The notes beneath the pieces are model-generated. The model was not told where the DNA came from, did not search any database, and saw only the letters and a program-made list of their open reading frames with translations. The position numbers were made by a program, and so were the translations under genes. From Erysipelotrichaceae bacterium (GTDB lineage Bacteria; Bacillota_I; Bacilli_A; Erysipelotrichales; Coprobacillaceae): a DNA stretch of 47,915 bases. Below are positions 35,968-46,496 of the stretch, in pieces. Numbering within the stretch: the stretch's first letter is position 1; every line of letters starts with the position of its first letter. The stretch lies in the NCBI GenBank assembly GCA_021201655.1, contig JAJQEL010000030.1, positions 1-47,915 of the forward strand, in the 5' to 3' direction.

Positions 35968-36414
35968 ATGAAAAGAGTTTTAATTATCTTATTGAGTGCT
36001 ATGTTAATGTTAATTCCAACACCAGTAATGGCTAAAGATTATGAAGTAGTAACAGAATATTTGGATAATGGGATGATAGTAGAAACACAAATTGAAGAGA
36101 TATCATATTATTCTAATAGAACGAAGACTGGATCAAAAACTGCAAAATATAAAGATTCAGATGGTAATGTATTATTCACAGTAAAGGTATCAGGAACATT
36201 TCAATATGATGGAAACACTGCTACATGTACAAAATCATCAGCTACAACTAGTGTAGTTAATTCAAATTGGAAAATAGCAGATTCTTCAGCATCTAAATCT
36301 GGAAACACTGCAAAAGCAACAGCTACTGCTAAAAAATACATATTAGGTGTGATTGTTGATACTCAAAGTATAAAGGTTACTTTGAAATGTAGTGAAACAG
36401 GTAGTTTAAGTTAG
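35968..36414 (+). CDS. Secreted protein of a conserved Firmicutes type, unknown function
   Basis: A 148-aa precursor with a signal peptide cleaved near PTPVMAKD. The mature domain has KTAKYKDSDGNVLFTVKVSG, FQYDGNTATCTKSS, KSGNTAKATATAKKY and a C-terminal VTLKCSETGSLS. I recognise this as a recurring small secreted beta-rich protein of gut Firmicutes with no known role. The two Cys (in ATCTKSS and TLKCSET) may pair. It sits between the PadR/HAAS pair and the ABC units, so it may be a substrate or partner of the transporter, possibly bacteriocin-like. RBS AGGAGAAGT. Confidence 0.7.
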   Translation: MKRVLIILLSAMLMLIPTPVMAKDYEVVTEYLDNGMIVETQIEEISYYSNRTKTGSKTAKYKDSDGNVLFTVKVSGTFQYDGNTATCTKSSATTSVVNSNWKIADSSASKSGNTAKATATAKKYILGVIVDTQSIKVTLKCSETGSLS

Positions 36415-36443
36415 AAGTAGATAATATTTTTATAGTTTTTAAG

Positions 36444-36522
36444 AAGGTATTATTATCTATTTTACAAGTGGTATTTTCGATGTTCGAATGGTTATTAATT
36501 ACTTGTAAAGATAAAATACCTT
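36444..36522 (+). other. Long imperfect hairpin between the secreted protein and the ABC units
   Basis: AAGGTATTATTATC...TTACAAGT (36444-36469) pairs with ACTTGTAAAGATAAAATACC (36501-36520), with a small TTCGATGTTCGAA palindrome in the loop and TTTTC behind it. It may act as a terminator or attenuator. Confidence 0.5.
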
Positions 36523-36535
36523 TTCAAATATAATT

Positions 36536-36619
36536 ATATATCGAAAAATAAAATAAATATTGAAATATATCGAAAAATAATATATAATTTTTTGTAGATA
36601 GACTATCGTTTCAATATAT
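36536..36619 (+). promoter_or_regulatory. PadR half-site-like repeats before the first ABC unit
   Basis: TATTGAAATATAT (36558-36570) repeats the core of the upstream palindrome, and TTTCAATATAT (36609-36619) is its inverse. ATATCGAAAAATAA also occurs twice (about 36538 and 36569). These look like a split operator for the PadR regulator. The remaining bases of 36415-36720 hold no gene. Confidence 0.45.
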
Positions 36620-36719
36620 GTGTTTTAGAACCTATAGTAGAATAATGATATTATTTGTGTACAGAATAATATTAAAAAATTAAACTTGATTAATGAAAGA
36701 TAGAAGGAGGATATAAAAA

Positions 36720-38533
36720 AGTTGTTAAATAAAAAGGGATTGAAATAGGTTAATTATTTATAAAGATTGCCATATTTATATACCCGATACAGGCTTTGTT
36801 TCTATATTTGGACATAGTGGTGTAGGAAAAACAACATTATTAAAGATTATTATTAATCAATTAGAAGTATTAAATATGGAAGTTGAAGAAACTATTAATA
36901 GAAATGCAATCTTCTATGTAGATCAGTTTGCAATACTTTACAATAATATGAAGATTGAAGATCATTTTTGATTAGTTTCAGAGGTTTATTGCAAATATTA
37001 TGATAAATCTAAAACAATAGAAATATTAAAAAATGTAGGTTTGGATTATATTAATGAAAACAAATTGGTTAGAACGTTATCGGTTGGAGAAAGAAAGAGA
37101 TTATCTATTGCTTTAGCAATTAGCGTTAATCCTAGGTTACTCGTTATTGACGAACCCACATCTTCTATTGATTATGATACAAAATTATCATTATTAACTT
37201 TATTAAAAGATATATCTAAAGATAGATGTGTACTTATTACAAGTCACGAAACTGATTTTAATGATATGTTTGATATGATATATAGAATTGAAGATTGTAA
37301 AATTAATAAGGAAAAAGAATTATCAACATCAATTTTGACACAAATTCATGAAAGAAAAGATGTCAAACTAAATCTAAAACATTTATCAAAATTTAAGTCT
37401 AAAAAAAGACAGACAATAATTATTTATATTATTTGTTGTTATAGTTATTGTTTTGAATATGATTTCATTTCAACAGATTAGCTTGTATTTCACATATCAA
37501 AATACCTTGAATCTTACAGAAACCATGACTAATAATTCAATTTGTTTTGTTTTTGAACCTGTTGATAGAGATTTGTTTCCAGTAGGATACGGATTAACAT
37601 CATATTATAACACTGACGCTGTTTCAGATAGTGCTATACTTGATAGTAGATCAGATATAGATCATGTTTTAGAAGTTAAACCTTATTATCAATTGAAAAC
37701 AACAGGCTATTTTTCTAGATATGCCAGTGTGTAATGTTTATGCTGATAATGTTAGCGTTAGATATTCATACAATGATGTATATAGTGATACATATTATAC
37801 AAGCAGAAGTGAAATATTATATGACAAAATAGAAATAACATTACAAATCGATGGAATAATATCTGATTCAGATTATACAGATTATTATAATACAGATTGT
37901 GAAGGTTTAATTTATGTAGATTATAATGAACTTACGAGTATTATTGATAGTCATTTATCAACAGATGTAAGAGATGATATATTGTTGTATGAAGACGATG
38001 ATGAAGTCATTGTTGGATATGAACCATCTAACTATATTGTCTTAGTTGATTCTATTGATAATCTAAGTCAAGTTCAAAGTGATATAGAAACATTGAGTTC
38101 TAAGGTTTTTACATATTCTCCTTATTCATATGTTAAGGAAATGACTGATTTAAGAAAATCAAGTTTTAATAGTAATATTATATTGAGTATTGTTTATACG
38201 TTGATAACATTGGTTGTTATAACGATAATATTGTATCGTTATAACACTGGTCAAAAGAATAAAATAGTTTTATATCAGAACTTAGGTTTAAATAATGAAG
38301 AAATACAGAAAGTTGCTAAAAACGACATCATGAATGTACTTAAATTGTTTGTCGTTGTTAATGTTATATTTTTAATAATACAAATGATTTATAATGGTAA
38401 TGGTGAATTTTATGGTTATAATCAAATGCTGATAATAGTTTTATTTATAATAATAAGTATTTTGATAGCAATATTGATATGCTTAATTAATGGTTTAATA
38501 TTAAAAAGATTTTTAGGAGGAAAAAATGAATAA
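36720..38533 (+). pseudogene. Decayed ABC ATPase-permease fusion
   Basis: The sequence parallels the intact unit at 38869-40926 at DNA level but is broken in several ways. There is no good start behind GGAGGATATAAA. An in-frame TGA lies at 36969-36971, where the intact copy has an Ala/Lys-rich stretch. A frameshift lies near 37450-37480. About 90 codons are deleted between the blocks ending RYA and starting MPVCNVY (about 37725). Walker A (GHSGVGKTTLLK), signature VGERKRLSIALA, Walker B LLVIDEPTSS and the C-terminal FtsX-like part remain legible. It probably arose by tandem duplication. Confidence 0.85.
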
Positions 38534-38872
38534 TTTAATTAATTGTGCTAAAAAAACAATAGCATGTGGTTTAGTTTCTATGACTATTGTTTGCAGTATG
38601 ATATTTGGAGTTTCAGCAGCAACAAAAACAATCACAAAACCATTAAGTGTTTCAGGTGATTATACATGGGCAACTGGTAATTTTCAAGTAGATTATAACT
38701 CATCAACAAAAAAATTAGTGGAGCAAATGTTCAAGTAGTTTATAAGTATCCTTTAGCTAAAAATGTAAAGGGAAGAGTTACAAAATTGAGCACATATTAT
38801 GCACGTGGAGCTATTTATGCAACTGTTGGTAGTGTATCAGATTATACTGAAATAGAAATTTCAACAAAATGA
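38526..38872 (+). pseudogene. Frameshifted small secreted-protein gene
   Basis: A signal peptide (about 1-32, ending FGVSAA) is followed by KPLSVSGDYTWATGNFQVDY. A frameshift at a run of seven A (38708-38714) ends the frame at a stop at 38736-38738. In the next frame the protein continues as SGANVQVVYKYPLAKNVKGR and YYARGAIYATVGSVSDYTEI to a stop that overlaps the ATG of the next ABC unit. One extra A would restore about 115 codons. The intact product would be a small secreted protein encoded within the transporter operon. Confidence 0.75.
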
Positions 38873-40926
38873 TATATTTGAAAAACATTAATTTTAGTTA
38901 TAGTGATAATAAAATCATTATTAATTCTGAAATACGTATCCCTAATGTTGGTTTTATTTCTATATTTGGACAAAGTGGTGTGGGTAAAACAACGTTATTA
39001 AAGATTATTATTAATCAATTAGAAGTATCAAATATGAAAGTTATAGAAACGATTGATAGAAATGAAATCTTCTATGTAGACCAGTTTGCAACACTTTATA
39101 ATAATATGAAGATTGTAGATCATTTTAAATTGGTTTCAGAAGTTTATTGTACGGACTATGATAAATCTAAGATAATAGAAATATTAAAGAATGTTGGTTT
39201 GGATTATATTAATGAAAATAAGTTGGTGAAAACATTATCCGTCGGTGAGAGAAAAAGATTGTCTATTGCTTTGGCAATAAGTGTTAATCCGAGATTATTG
39301 GTTATCGATGAACCCACATCTTCTATTGATTATGATACAAAACTATCATTAATGAATTTATTGAAAGATATATCTAAAGATAGATGTGTCCTTATTACAA
39401 GTCATGAAACAGATTTTAACAACTTATTTGATATGATTTATAGGATTGAAGATTGTAAGATTATAAAAGAAAAAGAATCTCATATCTCTGTTTTAATGAA
39501 ACAATATGATAAAAGAAACATTATCCCTAACCTTAAACAGATATCAAAATATAAATCTAAAAAAGATAAAAAATCATTATTTATATTATTTGTAGTGATT
39601 GTGATTATACTCAATATAATTTCTTATCGACAAATAGCATTATATTTCAATAGTCAAACAGCTAATGCTTTAACAGAATCAATGACAGATAATTCTTTGT
39701 ATTTCGTATTTGAAAATATAGATAAGGATTTACTTCCTTCTGATTGGATATATATGTCATATTATGAAACTGATGGTATTACAGATAACGAAGCTATAGA
39801 AAGCATGTCTGATATCGATCATGTATTAGAAGTTAAACCTTATTATCAACTATGTACAACAGGATATTATACAAGATATCAGGATATTGATGCTTATGCA
39901 TCAAATGTGAAAATATATAATTCAAATGGTCATATGATTAATTCACTTTTATTAGATGGAAACGGGTCACAAACACCAGCAGTTGTACCTTATTATAAAA
40001 ATCAAAATATAACAATTAATGGTGAAAAATTGGATGGTAATTATATTGATGAAACAACAGCTGAACAATTTGGATTATATGATATTAATTTTGAATATCC
40101 AATTATAATTTCATTAGAAGTTGGAATGCCTATATGTACTCTTTACAGAAATGATCAAGTGACTTATTATGAAAATAATGTCCCACAAGACATAACATAT
40201 GCAGTTAATTTCTATGATACATTGTATGATAAAAAGGAAATAACCATACAGATAGACGGTATCTTGTCTGAATCGGATTATACAAATTATTATAATACAA
40301 ATAATTATGGATCAATATATGTTAATTATGAAGAATTAAATCAAATGGTTAAAGATAATTTATCAACTGACATTAGAGAAGAAGCTATTACTTTATATGA
40401 TGATTTAAATGAAACAATCATAGATTATATTCCATCTAATTATATTGTTTTAGTAGATTCTGTAGATAATCTGGATGAAGTTGGTTCTAATGTGGAAAGC
40501 CTGAATTCAAAAATACTGACTTTTACACCATATGCTTATGTCAATGAGATTGCTGATTTAAAAACAGCAAATTTTACAAATAATATCATTTTAACAATAG
40601 TTTATGCATTAATAGCTTTAATAGTGATAATAATTATGCTGTATCGCTATAATATAGGACAAAAGAGTAAAATAATTCTTTATCAAAACTTAGGATTGAA
40701 TAAGAATGAAATTCATAAGATATTTGAATATGATATTCAAAAGATTTTATTACCTTTTATAATTGTTAATATTGTATTATTGATATTCCAAATGATGTAT
40801 GAAGGTATACTTTATAGTATTGAGCAATGGTTTGTGATAATGACATTTGTGGTAATGAGTTTCGTAGTAGCTGGTATGATTTATTGTATAAATAAGTTGA
40901 TATTAAAGAAGGTTATACATGAATAA
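38869..40926 (+). CDS. ABC transporter ATPase-permease fusion (intact unit)
   Basis: The 685-aa protein fuses an N-terminal ABC ATPase (about 1-205) to an FtsX/MacB-like permease. The ATPase has Walker A GQSGVGKTTLLK, signature LSVGERKR (Val replaces the first Gly of the usual SGGE) and Walker B LLVIDEPTSS. The permease has one membrane helix at about 240-260, a large extracytoplasmic domain (about 265-560) and two to three C-terminal helices. The layout resembles bacteriocin-associated or lipoprotein-type exporters rather than importers. Its ATG overlaps the stop of the broken secreted-protein gene. It is the only complete unit of three. Confidence 0.8.
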   Translation: MIYLKNINFSYSDNKIIINSEIRIPNVGFISIFGQSGVGKTTLLKIIINQLEVSNMKVIETIDRNEIFYVDQFATLYNNMKIVDHFKLVSEVYCTDYDKSKIIEILKNVGLDYINENKLVKTLSVGERKRLSIALAISVNPRLLVIDEPTSSIDYDTKLSLMNLLKDISKDRCVLITSHETDFNNLFDMIYRIEDCKIIKEKESHISVLMKQYDKRNIIPNLKQISKYKSKKDKKSLFILFVVIVIILNIISYRQIALYFNSQTANALTESMTDNSLYFVFENIDKDLLPSDWIYMSYYETDGITDNEAIESMSDIDHVLEVKPYYQLCTTGYYTRYQDIDAYASNVKIYNSNGHMINSLLLDGNGSQTPAVVPYYKNQNITINGEKLDGNYIDETTAEQFGLYDINFEYPIIISLEVGMPICTLYRNDQVTYYENNVPQDITYAVNFYDTLYDKKEITIQIDGILSESDYTNYYNTNNYGSIYVNYEELNQMVKDNLSTDIREEAITLYDDLNETIIDYIPSNYIVLVDSVDNLDEVGSNVESLNSKILTFTPYAYVNEIADLKTANFTNNIILTIVYALIALIVIIIMLYRYNIGQKSKIILYQNLGLNKNEIHKIFEYDIQKILLPFIIVNIVLLIFQMMYEGILYSIEQWFVIMTFVVMSFVVAGMIYCINKLILKKVIHE

Positions 40927-40955
40927 GATGCTTTAATAATTTAGGAGAAGTATAA

Positions 40956-42738
40956 ATGATAGAGTTAAAAGATTTAAGTATTACTTATGATAGACCAATC
41001 TTTAATAAGGCAAATATAAAGTTATATAGAAATAATCTCAATGTCTTGATTGGTAAAAGTGGTACTGGTAAAACAACATTACTCAATGAAATAGGATTAT
41101 TGAATAATCATTTAAGCTGTGAATATCATTTTGATGATATTGATGTCAATAGTTCTAAAGAATTGAATGATATTAGAAGAAAAAAGATAGGCTATGTCTT
41201 TCAGGAAAACTATCTGTTTCCTAAACTTAATGTTGAAGAAAATATCCAGTTTGCAGCTCATCTTGCTGGTTTAGATATTAATAATGAAGAAATAGATAAG
41301 TTGTTAGATCTTACTAAGATAACCTATCTCAAAGGAAAGCAGATTGATAATCTATCTGGTGGCGAAAAACAAAGACTTGCAATAGCCTTTGCCATGGCTA
41401 AGCAGCCTGATTTATTGTTGCTGGATGAACCTACATCTTATTTGGATAATGAAAGCTGTATGATGGTTATTGATGTTATTAAAAGTATTGCTGACAAAGG
41501 TAAAGGTTATTGTCTTTGTCGCTACCCATGATAAACGTATGATGGATAAAGCTGATGTGCTATTCAAGATAGAGGATTGTCATATTATAGCTGATAAGGA
41601 TATCGATAAAACTGAGGCCTATGAGCTCACTTCAAGAAGTGATAACTATTATAAGCAGTCAATTAAACAATATATCAATATATCAAAGAAAACCATTAAG
41701 AAAGCTTTATATATACTTATGTCTATCACATTATTAATTTTATTGTTTAATTTTGGCTACAGTAACTATTATCAGAACTATATCATTGATGAAGTTATCA
41801 ACAGTCCACTAGAAGAAATAAGAGTTTATTATGGTTCTGACAAGAAATTTGCGATTAATACCATAGAGAAGTATTTAAGCAGTGATGTACAAAGCAAGAT
41901 TAGAAATATTAGTGGTGTAGAAGATCTGATACCTTTCTATGAATTATATCTTATGTATAATAATGAAAGTATCCTCATTCAAAGCTATATTGATCTGTCA
42001 TCCCATATAGAAACAACATATAATAATGATTCAGGTATTTATGTATTCTATTCATTAGGCAGTATATTAGAAGATGATAGCACAACAATAGATTTCAATG
42101 GTACAAGCTATAATCTAACCATCAATGGTATTCTAGAAAAAGGATATTATAATCAGTATAGTGATAATGGTGAAAAGATTATTTACATTTCATATGATAA
42201 GTTAAAGGAAATCATAGATACTGATATGTCACCATATCTTTATATCATTAAATTTAATAAAGATGTGAATCTTGATACCTTTGAAGATGATATTAAGAAC
42301 ATTGATTCTAATATAACAATCTATTCATCTGTGGATATTAGTAATCTATCGTTATTGAATAATCAGTTATTAGATGGTATTACTCAAATAACAATTGTAC
42401 TTACTGTTTGTATCTTTATACTGATTGTCTATGATAGGAGCAAGGATATAACTGAGAGAATCAATGAGTTTGGACTGTTATATGCGAATGGTTTATCATT
42501 AAAAGATATTATTGGTATTATCATAAAGGAATCACATAACTATGTCATATTGACAGTAGGCATATCATTGTTAGCATCAGTTGGCGTTGTAGAGGTATTA
42601 TATCAGTTAGAGATAATAAAAATATTGGAATTAATTGCTATAGCATTTGGATTTTACATATTATTACTAGCTATACCAACAATTGCAGGATATATAATAC
42701 TTAAGAAGAATAGTATTATCAATTTAATACGATCATAA
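40956..42738 (+). pseudogene. ABC ATPase-permease fusion, frameshifted
   Basis: The ATPase part (Walker A GKSGTGKTTLLN, signature LSGGEKQRLAIAFA, Walker B LLLLDEPTSYLD) runs to a stop at 41529-41531. The next frame, overlapping from about 41500, continues with VIVFVATHDKRMM (the H-loop) and an FtsX-like permease to 42738. One surplus base near 41505 explains the split. Corrected, it would be one protein of about 594 aa. Its signature motif is canonical, unlike the sister unit, so it could have been its partner. RBS TTAGGAGAAGT. Confidence 0.75.
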
Positions 42739-42741
42739 AAT

Positions 42742-42770
42742 AAGGAACACCTATCAATAAGGTGTTCCTT
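42742..42770. terminator. Terminator between the ABC locus and the integrase
   Basis: AAGGAACACCT (42742-42752) pairs perfectly with AGGTGTTCCTT (42760-42770). T residues follow on the plus strand; on the minus strand it lies just behind the integrase stop. It can end both convergent transcripts. Confidence 0.8.
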
Positions 42771-42775
42771 TACTA

Positions 42776-43876
42776 TTATAGATTAGAAATATAATCATCC
42801 AGATATTTTCTATGTTTCTTATAAACATGTGCATATGTTTTTCTTAATACAGCAACTGTATGTCCAAGTCTATCTGCAATCAATTGTTCTGAAATCATAG
42901 GATTAGATAGTAAATAAGAAGTATGTGAATGTCTTAAGCCATGAAATGTAATGATCTTAACACCAGCTTTTCTAACATCTTCATTAAACCATCTACGTAA
43001 TGTTCCTACTGAAATATAGGTTTCATTTTTATAGACATACCATTCATCATTAAAGTTTCTAATCTGACTAACATAGCTATACTTTAATTGTAGTTTATCC
43101 ATTATTTTATTAGGAACTGTAATAGTACGATATGAATTGTCAGTTTTAGGTGATGTGATTTTTGAAGTAATAGAACTAAGTGATTGTTCAATAGTAATGG
43201 TTTTGTTTTCGAAATCAACATGTTTCCATTGTAAGGCACAAAATTCACCGATTCTTAAACCAGTATAGAAACAGAATTCATATATATCATATCTTTCTCC
43301 ATCTTCAACTGTTTCCATAAACTCATTATATTCATCAATTTCCCAATAATTATCTTTACTAGATAATTCATTAGATTTCTTATTAGGATTTCTAGGTCTA
43401 TCTACATTATTGCATGGGTTTTTAATAAGCCAGTCATGTTTCATAGCATAGGTTAATAAACCAGACAGATGTAATAGAATACTTTTGATTGTTTCATCAC
43501 TATATTTATTACCATCATAGCCATTTTCATAGATAGTATTTATCCATCTTTGAATATCCATAGTCGTAAGCTTATCAATATATTTGGTTCCTAGTTGAGG
43601 AATAATGAATGTTCTTTCAATGCGATAATATCCTTTTAAAGTGGATTCTTTATAGAGAATAGGAGCATCTTTATGATATTCTTCAATTAATTCATTGACT
43701 GTCATATGTGTATTAGTAACACCCTTAAACTCTTCTAATAGCTTTTTTTCAGCCTCTTTAGCTTCTTTCTTGGTTGAGAAACTTCTACGTTTATAACTTC
43801 TTACTTTGCCATCAGGACCTTTTGGATATCTTCCAGTGGCTGTCCAAGTACCATTTTCCTCTTTTTTAACGCTCAT
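42776..43876 (-). CDS. int: Tyrosine recombinase (phage-type integrase)
   Basis: A 366-aa site-specific recombinase. It has an N-terminal arm-binding domain (about 1-55), a core-binding domain (about 57-160) and a catalytic domain with R208 (GLRIGEF), K244, H312 and R315 (HGLRHSH), H338 (LGHT) and nucleophile Y348. All catalytic residues are present. It should integrate and excise the surrounding element. Its start overlaps the stop of the excisionase-like gene by 4 nt. The target site could not be identified. Confidence 0.95.
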   Translation of the reverse strand: MSVKKEENGTWTATGRYPKGPDGKVRSYKRRSFSTKKEAKEAEKKLLEEFKGVTNTHMTVNELIEEYHKDAPILYKESTLKGYYRIERTFIIPQLGTKYIDKLTTMDIQRWINTIYENGYDGNKYSDETIKSILLHLSGLLTYAMKHDWLIKNPCNNVDRPRNPNKKSNELSSKDNYWEIDEYNEFMETVEDGERYDIYEFCFYTGLRIGEFCALQWKHVDFENKTITIEQSLSSITSKITSPKTDNSYRTITVPNKIMDKLQLKYSYVSQIRNFNDEWYVYKNETYISVGTLRRWFNEDVRKAGVKIITFHGLRHSHTSYLLSNPMISEQLIADRLGHTVAVLRKTYAHVYKKHRKYLDDYISNL

Positions 43877-44121
43877 GAATGCTCACTTCCTTTAGCCATA
43901 GCACTCTTTTTAGCATCAACAATGCGTTTGCTTTCTAAAGCTTTTTCCTTATTGCTGCAATCTAAACCTAAATAATCATTTTCAAATTGAACAATAATAG
44001 AAGCAGGAAACATATAGTTCTTGCCAATCTTTATACCTTCAAGAACACCAATTTCTCTTAATATTGAAATTGTATTAACATGTGAATGAAATAATTCAGC
44101 GACATCTTCTCTTGTAAGCAT
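43873..44121 (-). CDS. Excisionase-like helix-turn-helix protein
   Basis: From the ATG at 44121 the product is 82 aa and starts MLTREDVAELFHSHVNTISI, a MerR/excisionase-type helix-turn-helix with GIKIGKNYMFPASIIVQFE as the wing. It is coupled to the integrase, so a role in excision direction is likely. An AGGAGGG lies some 20 nt before this ATG, a little far, so the true start may be slightly upstream at an unusual codon. Confidence 0.75.
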   Translation of the reverse strand: MLTREDVAELFHSHVNTISILREIGVLEGIKIGKNYMFPASIIVQFENDYLGLDCSNKEKALESKRIVDAKKSAMAKGSEHS

Positions 44122-44146
44122 TTTTAATTCGGTTATATAAACCCTC

Positions 44147-45354
44147 CTATCTGTATTTTTGTTTATTATTTTTTGTACCAATATGAATAATTCCTTGATC
44201 ATCTTTTCTATTATATATATTGAATAGTGAAGAAACAGATTTAATGATACCAGTACATAGGTCTTTAAGTTGTCCTATTTTTAATAAAAAATTATTATAA
44301 ATTAAATGTGATTTAAATTGTTTAAATATATTTCCTAGATTGAATGTATCAATGAATAACTTATAGATTTTATTATCACTCATTAATTCATCCTGTTTCT
44401 TATAAAGTTGTTTATTTTCTTTTTGTAGTTTCATATATTGAAATTCCTGATGATCAATATCATTATACAAGTCATTGATAGATGAATAGAGATTATTAAT
44501 TGTTTCATCTTTTTTCTTTAGTTGTTTAGCTAAAGGCATTTCACGATACATATCCAATTCTTTCTTTTGGACATCAATCACTTTTATCAATCTATAATTA
44601 TCTAGTGATAAGTCATTATTTGATTTCGTTAAATCTTCAATAGCTTTATTAGCCTTAGGTAGTGATTTCATCTTTGATATAAATGAACCATTAAACTCAA
44701 TATTCTCTGCATCTTTAACGAGTTCTTTGGATACAGCTATACTGTCCATGATATTTTGTTTAGCTTTGTTTAAACAAATATCTTCCTGATTCTTTAATTC
44801 TTTGATAGTTCTATTGCCATTAACAGTAGCACCATTAAGAATTTCACATTTATAACCTAATTTATTTTCTAGATAATATGACAAACGATTGTGAAAGGTC
44901 TTAAGATATGTTTTTGTTATGAGCTTCTTACAATTTAATCTTTCAATACCTTCATCATCTATAACAGGCATAAATCCCACATGAATATGGGGTGTTGTTT
45001 CATCATTATGCACCCAGGCACTCACAATATTCTTTTCACCATATTCCTCTTTCATAAATTGAAACACATGTTCAAAGAACTTATCTTTATCATGATTTAA
45101 TACATCTTTAGGTAAAGTTACTATCCAATCAGCCATGACAATAATATCTTTACGATTAATGTGTTTGACTTCATCTAATCTTTTGGAAATATATTTTCTG
45201 GTTTTAAAGGTTGGATTTGAGCAGCAAGATTATAATTGAGATGTGTTCTTGTTTTATCAATTTCTTTATTTGATAATTCACAGCCTTCTCTGCGTTCATA
45301 ATGAATGGCTAAACCAGTTATATTATTACGGTTATATTTCTCTACGTGAGCCAT
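44147..45354 (-). pseudogene. MobV (Mob_Pre) relaxase, frameshifted
   Basis: The first part (45354 down to about 45178) reads MAHVEKYNRNNITGLAIHYE and ends soon after PENIFPKD. The second part resumes as RLDEVKHINRKDII and MADWIVTLPKDVLNHDKDKF, with the relaxase metal site HNDETTPHIHVGF, and runs to 44147 through a coiled-coil C terminus. The break lies at a run of four A on the coding strand (45181-45184). Together they match plasmid mobilization relaxases, about 400 aa, which nick oriT. GGAGGAAGATT before 45354 supports the start over an upstream extension through oriT. Confidence 0.8.
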
Positions 45355-45383
45355 AATCTTCCTCCATAATAAGCCCTCGGCAG

Positions 45384-45439
45384 AGCAAGTTTCCAAAAGC
45401 GTAGCATTTTGGTATAACTTGCTAGACCAAATTTGGTCT
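45384..45439 (-). other. oriT: Candidate oriT
   Basis: An interrupted inverted repeat, AGCAAGTT-T-CCAAAA (45384-45398) with TTTTGG-TAT-AACTTGCT (45407-45423), is followed by a perfect 16-bp palindrome, AGACCAAATTTGGTCT (45424-45439). It lies 30 nt before the relaxase start, where MobV-type origins are found. The nick position is not known. Confidence 0.6.
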
Positions 45440-45492
45440 CTTCTTTTTGGCATTATTTTGTTTTCAAAGTTCTTTGACAGATGACACTTGAT

Positions 45493-46469
45493 TTACGCAC
45501 CAGATTCATCTGTCACACTGTCATCATGATATTCAATAATAATTATTCTTTGACCTTTTTTTCTATCTCTATCAAAGGTCACATTGTTTTCATCAAGATA
45601 CTTCTTATTGGCTTTAAGATATTTGTAAAGGAAATTAGGATTAAGTTCCATACGTGTTTTTTGAACAAGTTCCTGACAAGTACCTATAAGCTTATGATTT
45701 GGTTCACAGACAACTGTGTTGATAAGAAAAAGAATATTCTTAGGTATTACCTCTGTTGTTTCTGATTCATCATCATCTAATAACCAATTAATATCATTCT
45801 CATCTTTCTTGATTTTAAAAACAGTTTTCTTATTTCTCAAAATGAGTTTTAATTCACCATGTTTATCAAATTCATTACGTACCGATAACAATAATGTTCC
45901 AGTAGTGGCACCAGATAAAGCTCTAGAACCTAATAGGTTATCCTGATCCATTCTTTCTTTTCCTTTTTTAGTATGATGAATAATAATACCTACTAAATTC
46001 TTTTTAACAATATAATCTCGTAACTCTTTAATAATAGGATATAAATCTTTATAAGAATCATCACTATCAGTAACTTCTTCTAATCCAATATATGAATCAA
46101 TAACAACCAATCGATAATTCTTAATATCTTTAATGCTATAAAGAACATATTTAATATCATCAATAGATTTAGACTTATCAAATTCATAAAAATATCATCA
46201 TTCTCTAATAGATTCAAAGCAATAATTCTTCCTTTTGCCTCATAATCATAGTTATCATTATCAAAATAGAGAACCTTGCCTTGCGGCATTACCTGCCCAA
46301 GAAAATCCTCCCCTTTAGCAACATCATTCGCAATAGTAGTCGCCATAATTGATTTACCTACTTTGCTTGTTCCAGCTAAAACATATAAACCTGGTCTTAA
46401 TAAACCACCAAATAAATAATTGTTCTCAGCTGAATACGTTTTATTGAGTAATTCTGTTTGACTTAGCAT
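45493..46469 (-). pseudogene. RepA-like AAA ATPase, frameshifted
   Basis: The N-terminal part has a RecA-like core with Walker A GTSKVGKS and VLYFDNDNYD. The frame changes at a run of five A (46188-46192, T on the coding strand). The second part carries the Walker B VVIDSYIGLE, IIIHHTKKGKERM and GSRALSGATTGTLLL, and a C-terminal winged-helix region. This pattern is that of RepA/DnaB-type hexameric helicases (AAA_25) of plasmids and mobile elements, used for replication of the excised circle. Corrected length is about 325 aa. Confidence 0.8.
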
Positions 46470-46496
46470 ATAAAAAGCTTCTTTCTAAAATATAGT

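Noticed and set aside
45355-45453. Upstream extension of the relaxase frame
   Set aside because: It passes through the candidate oriT; the strong ribosome site lies before 45354.
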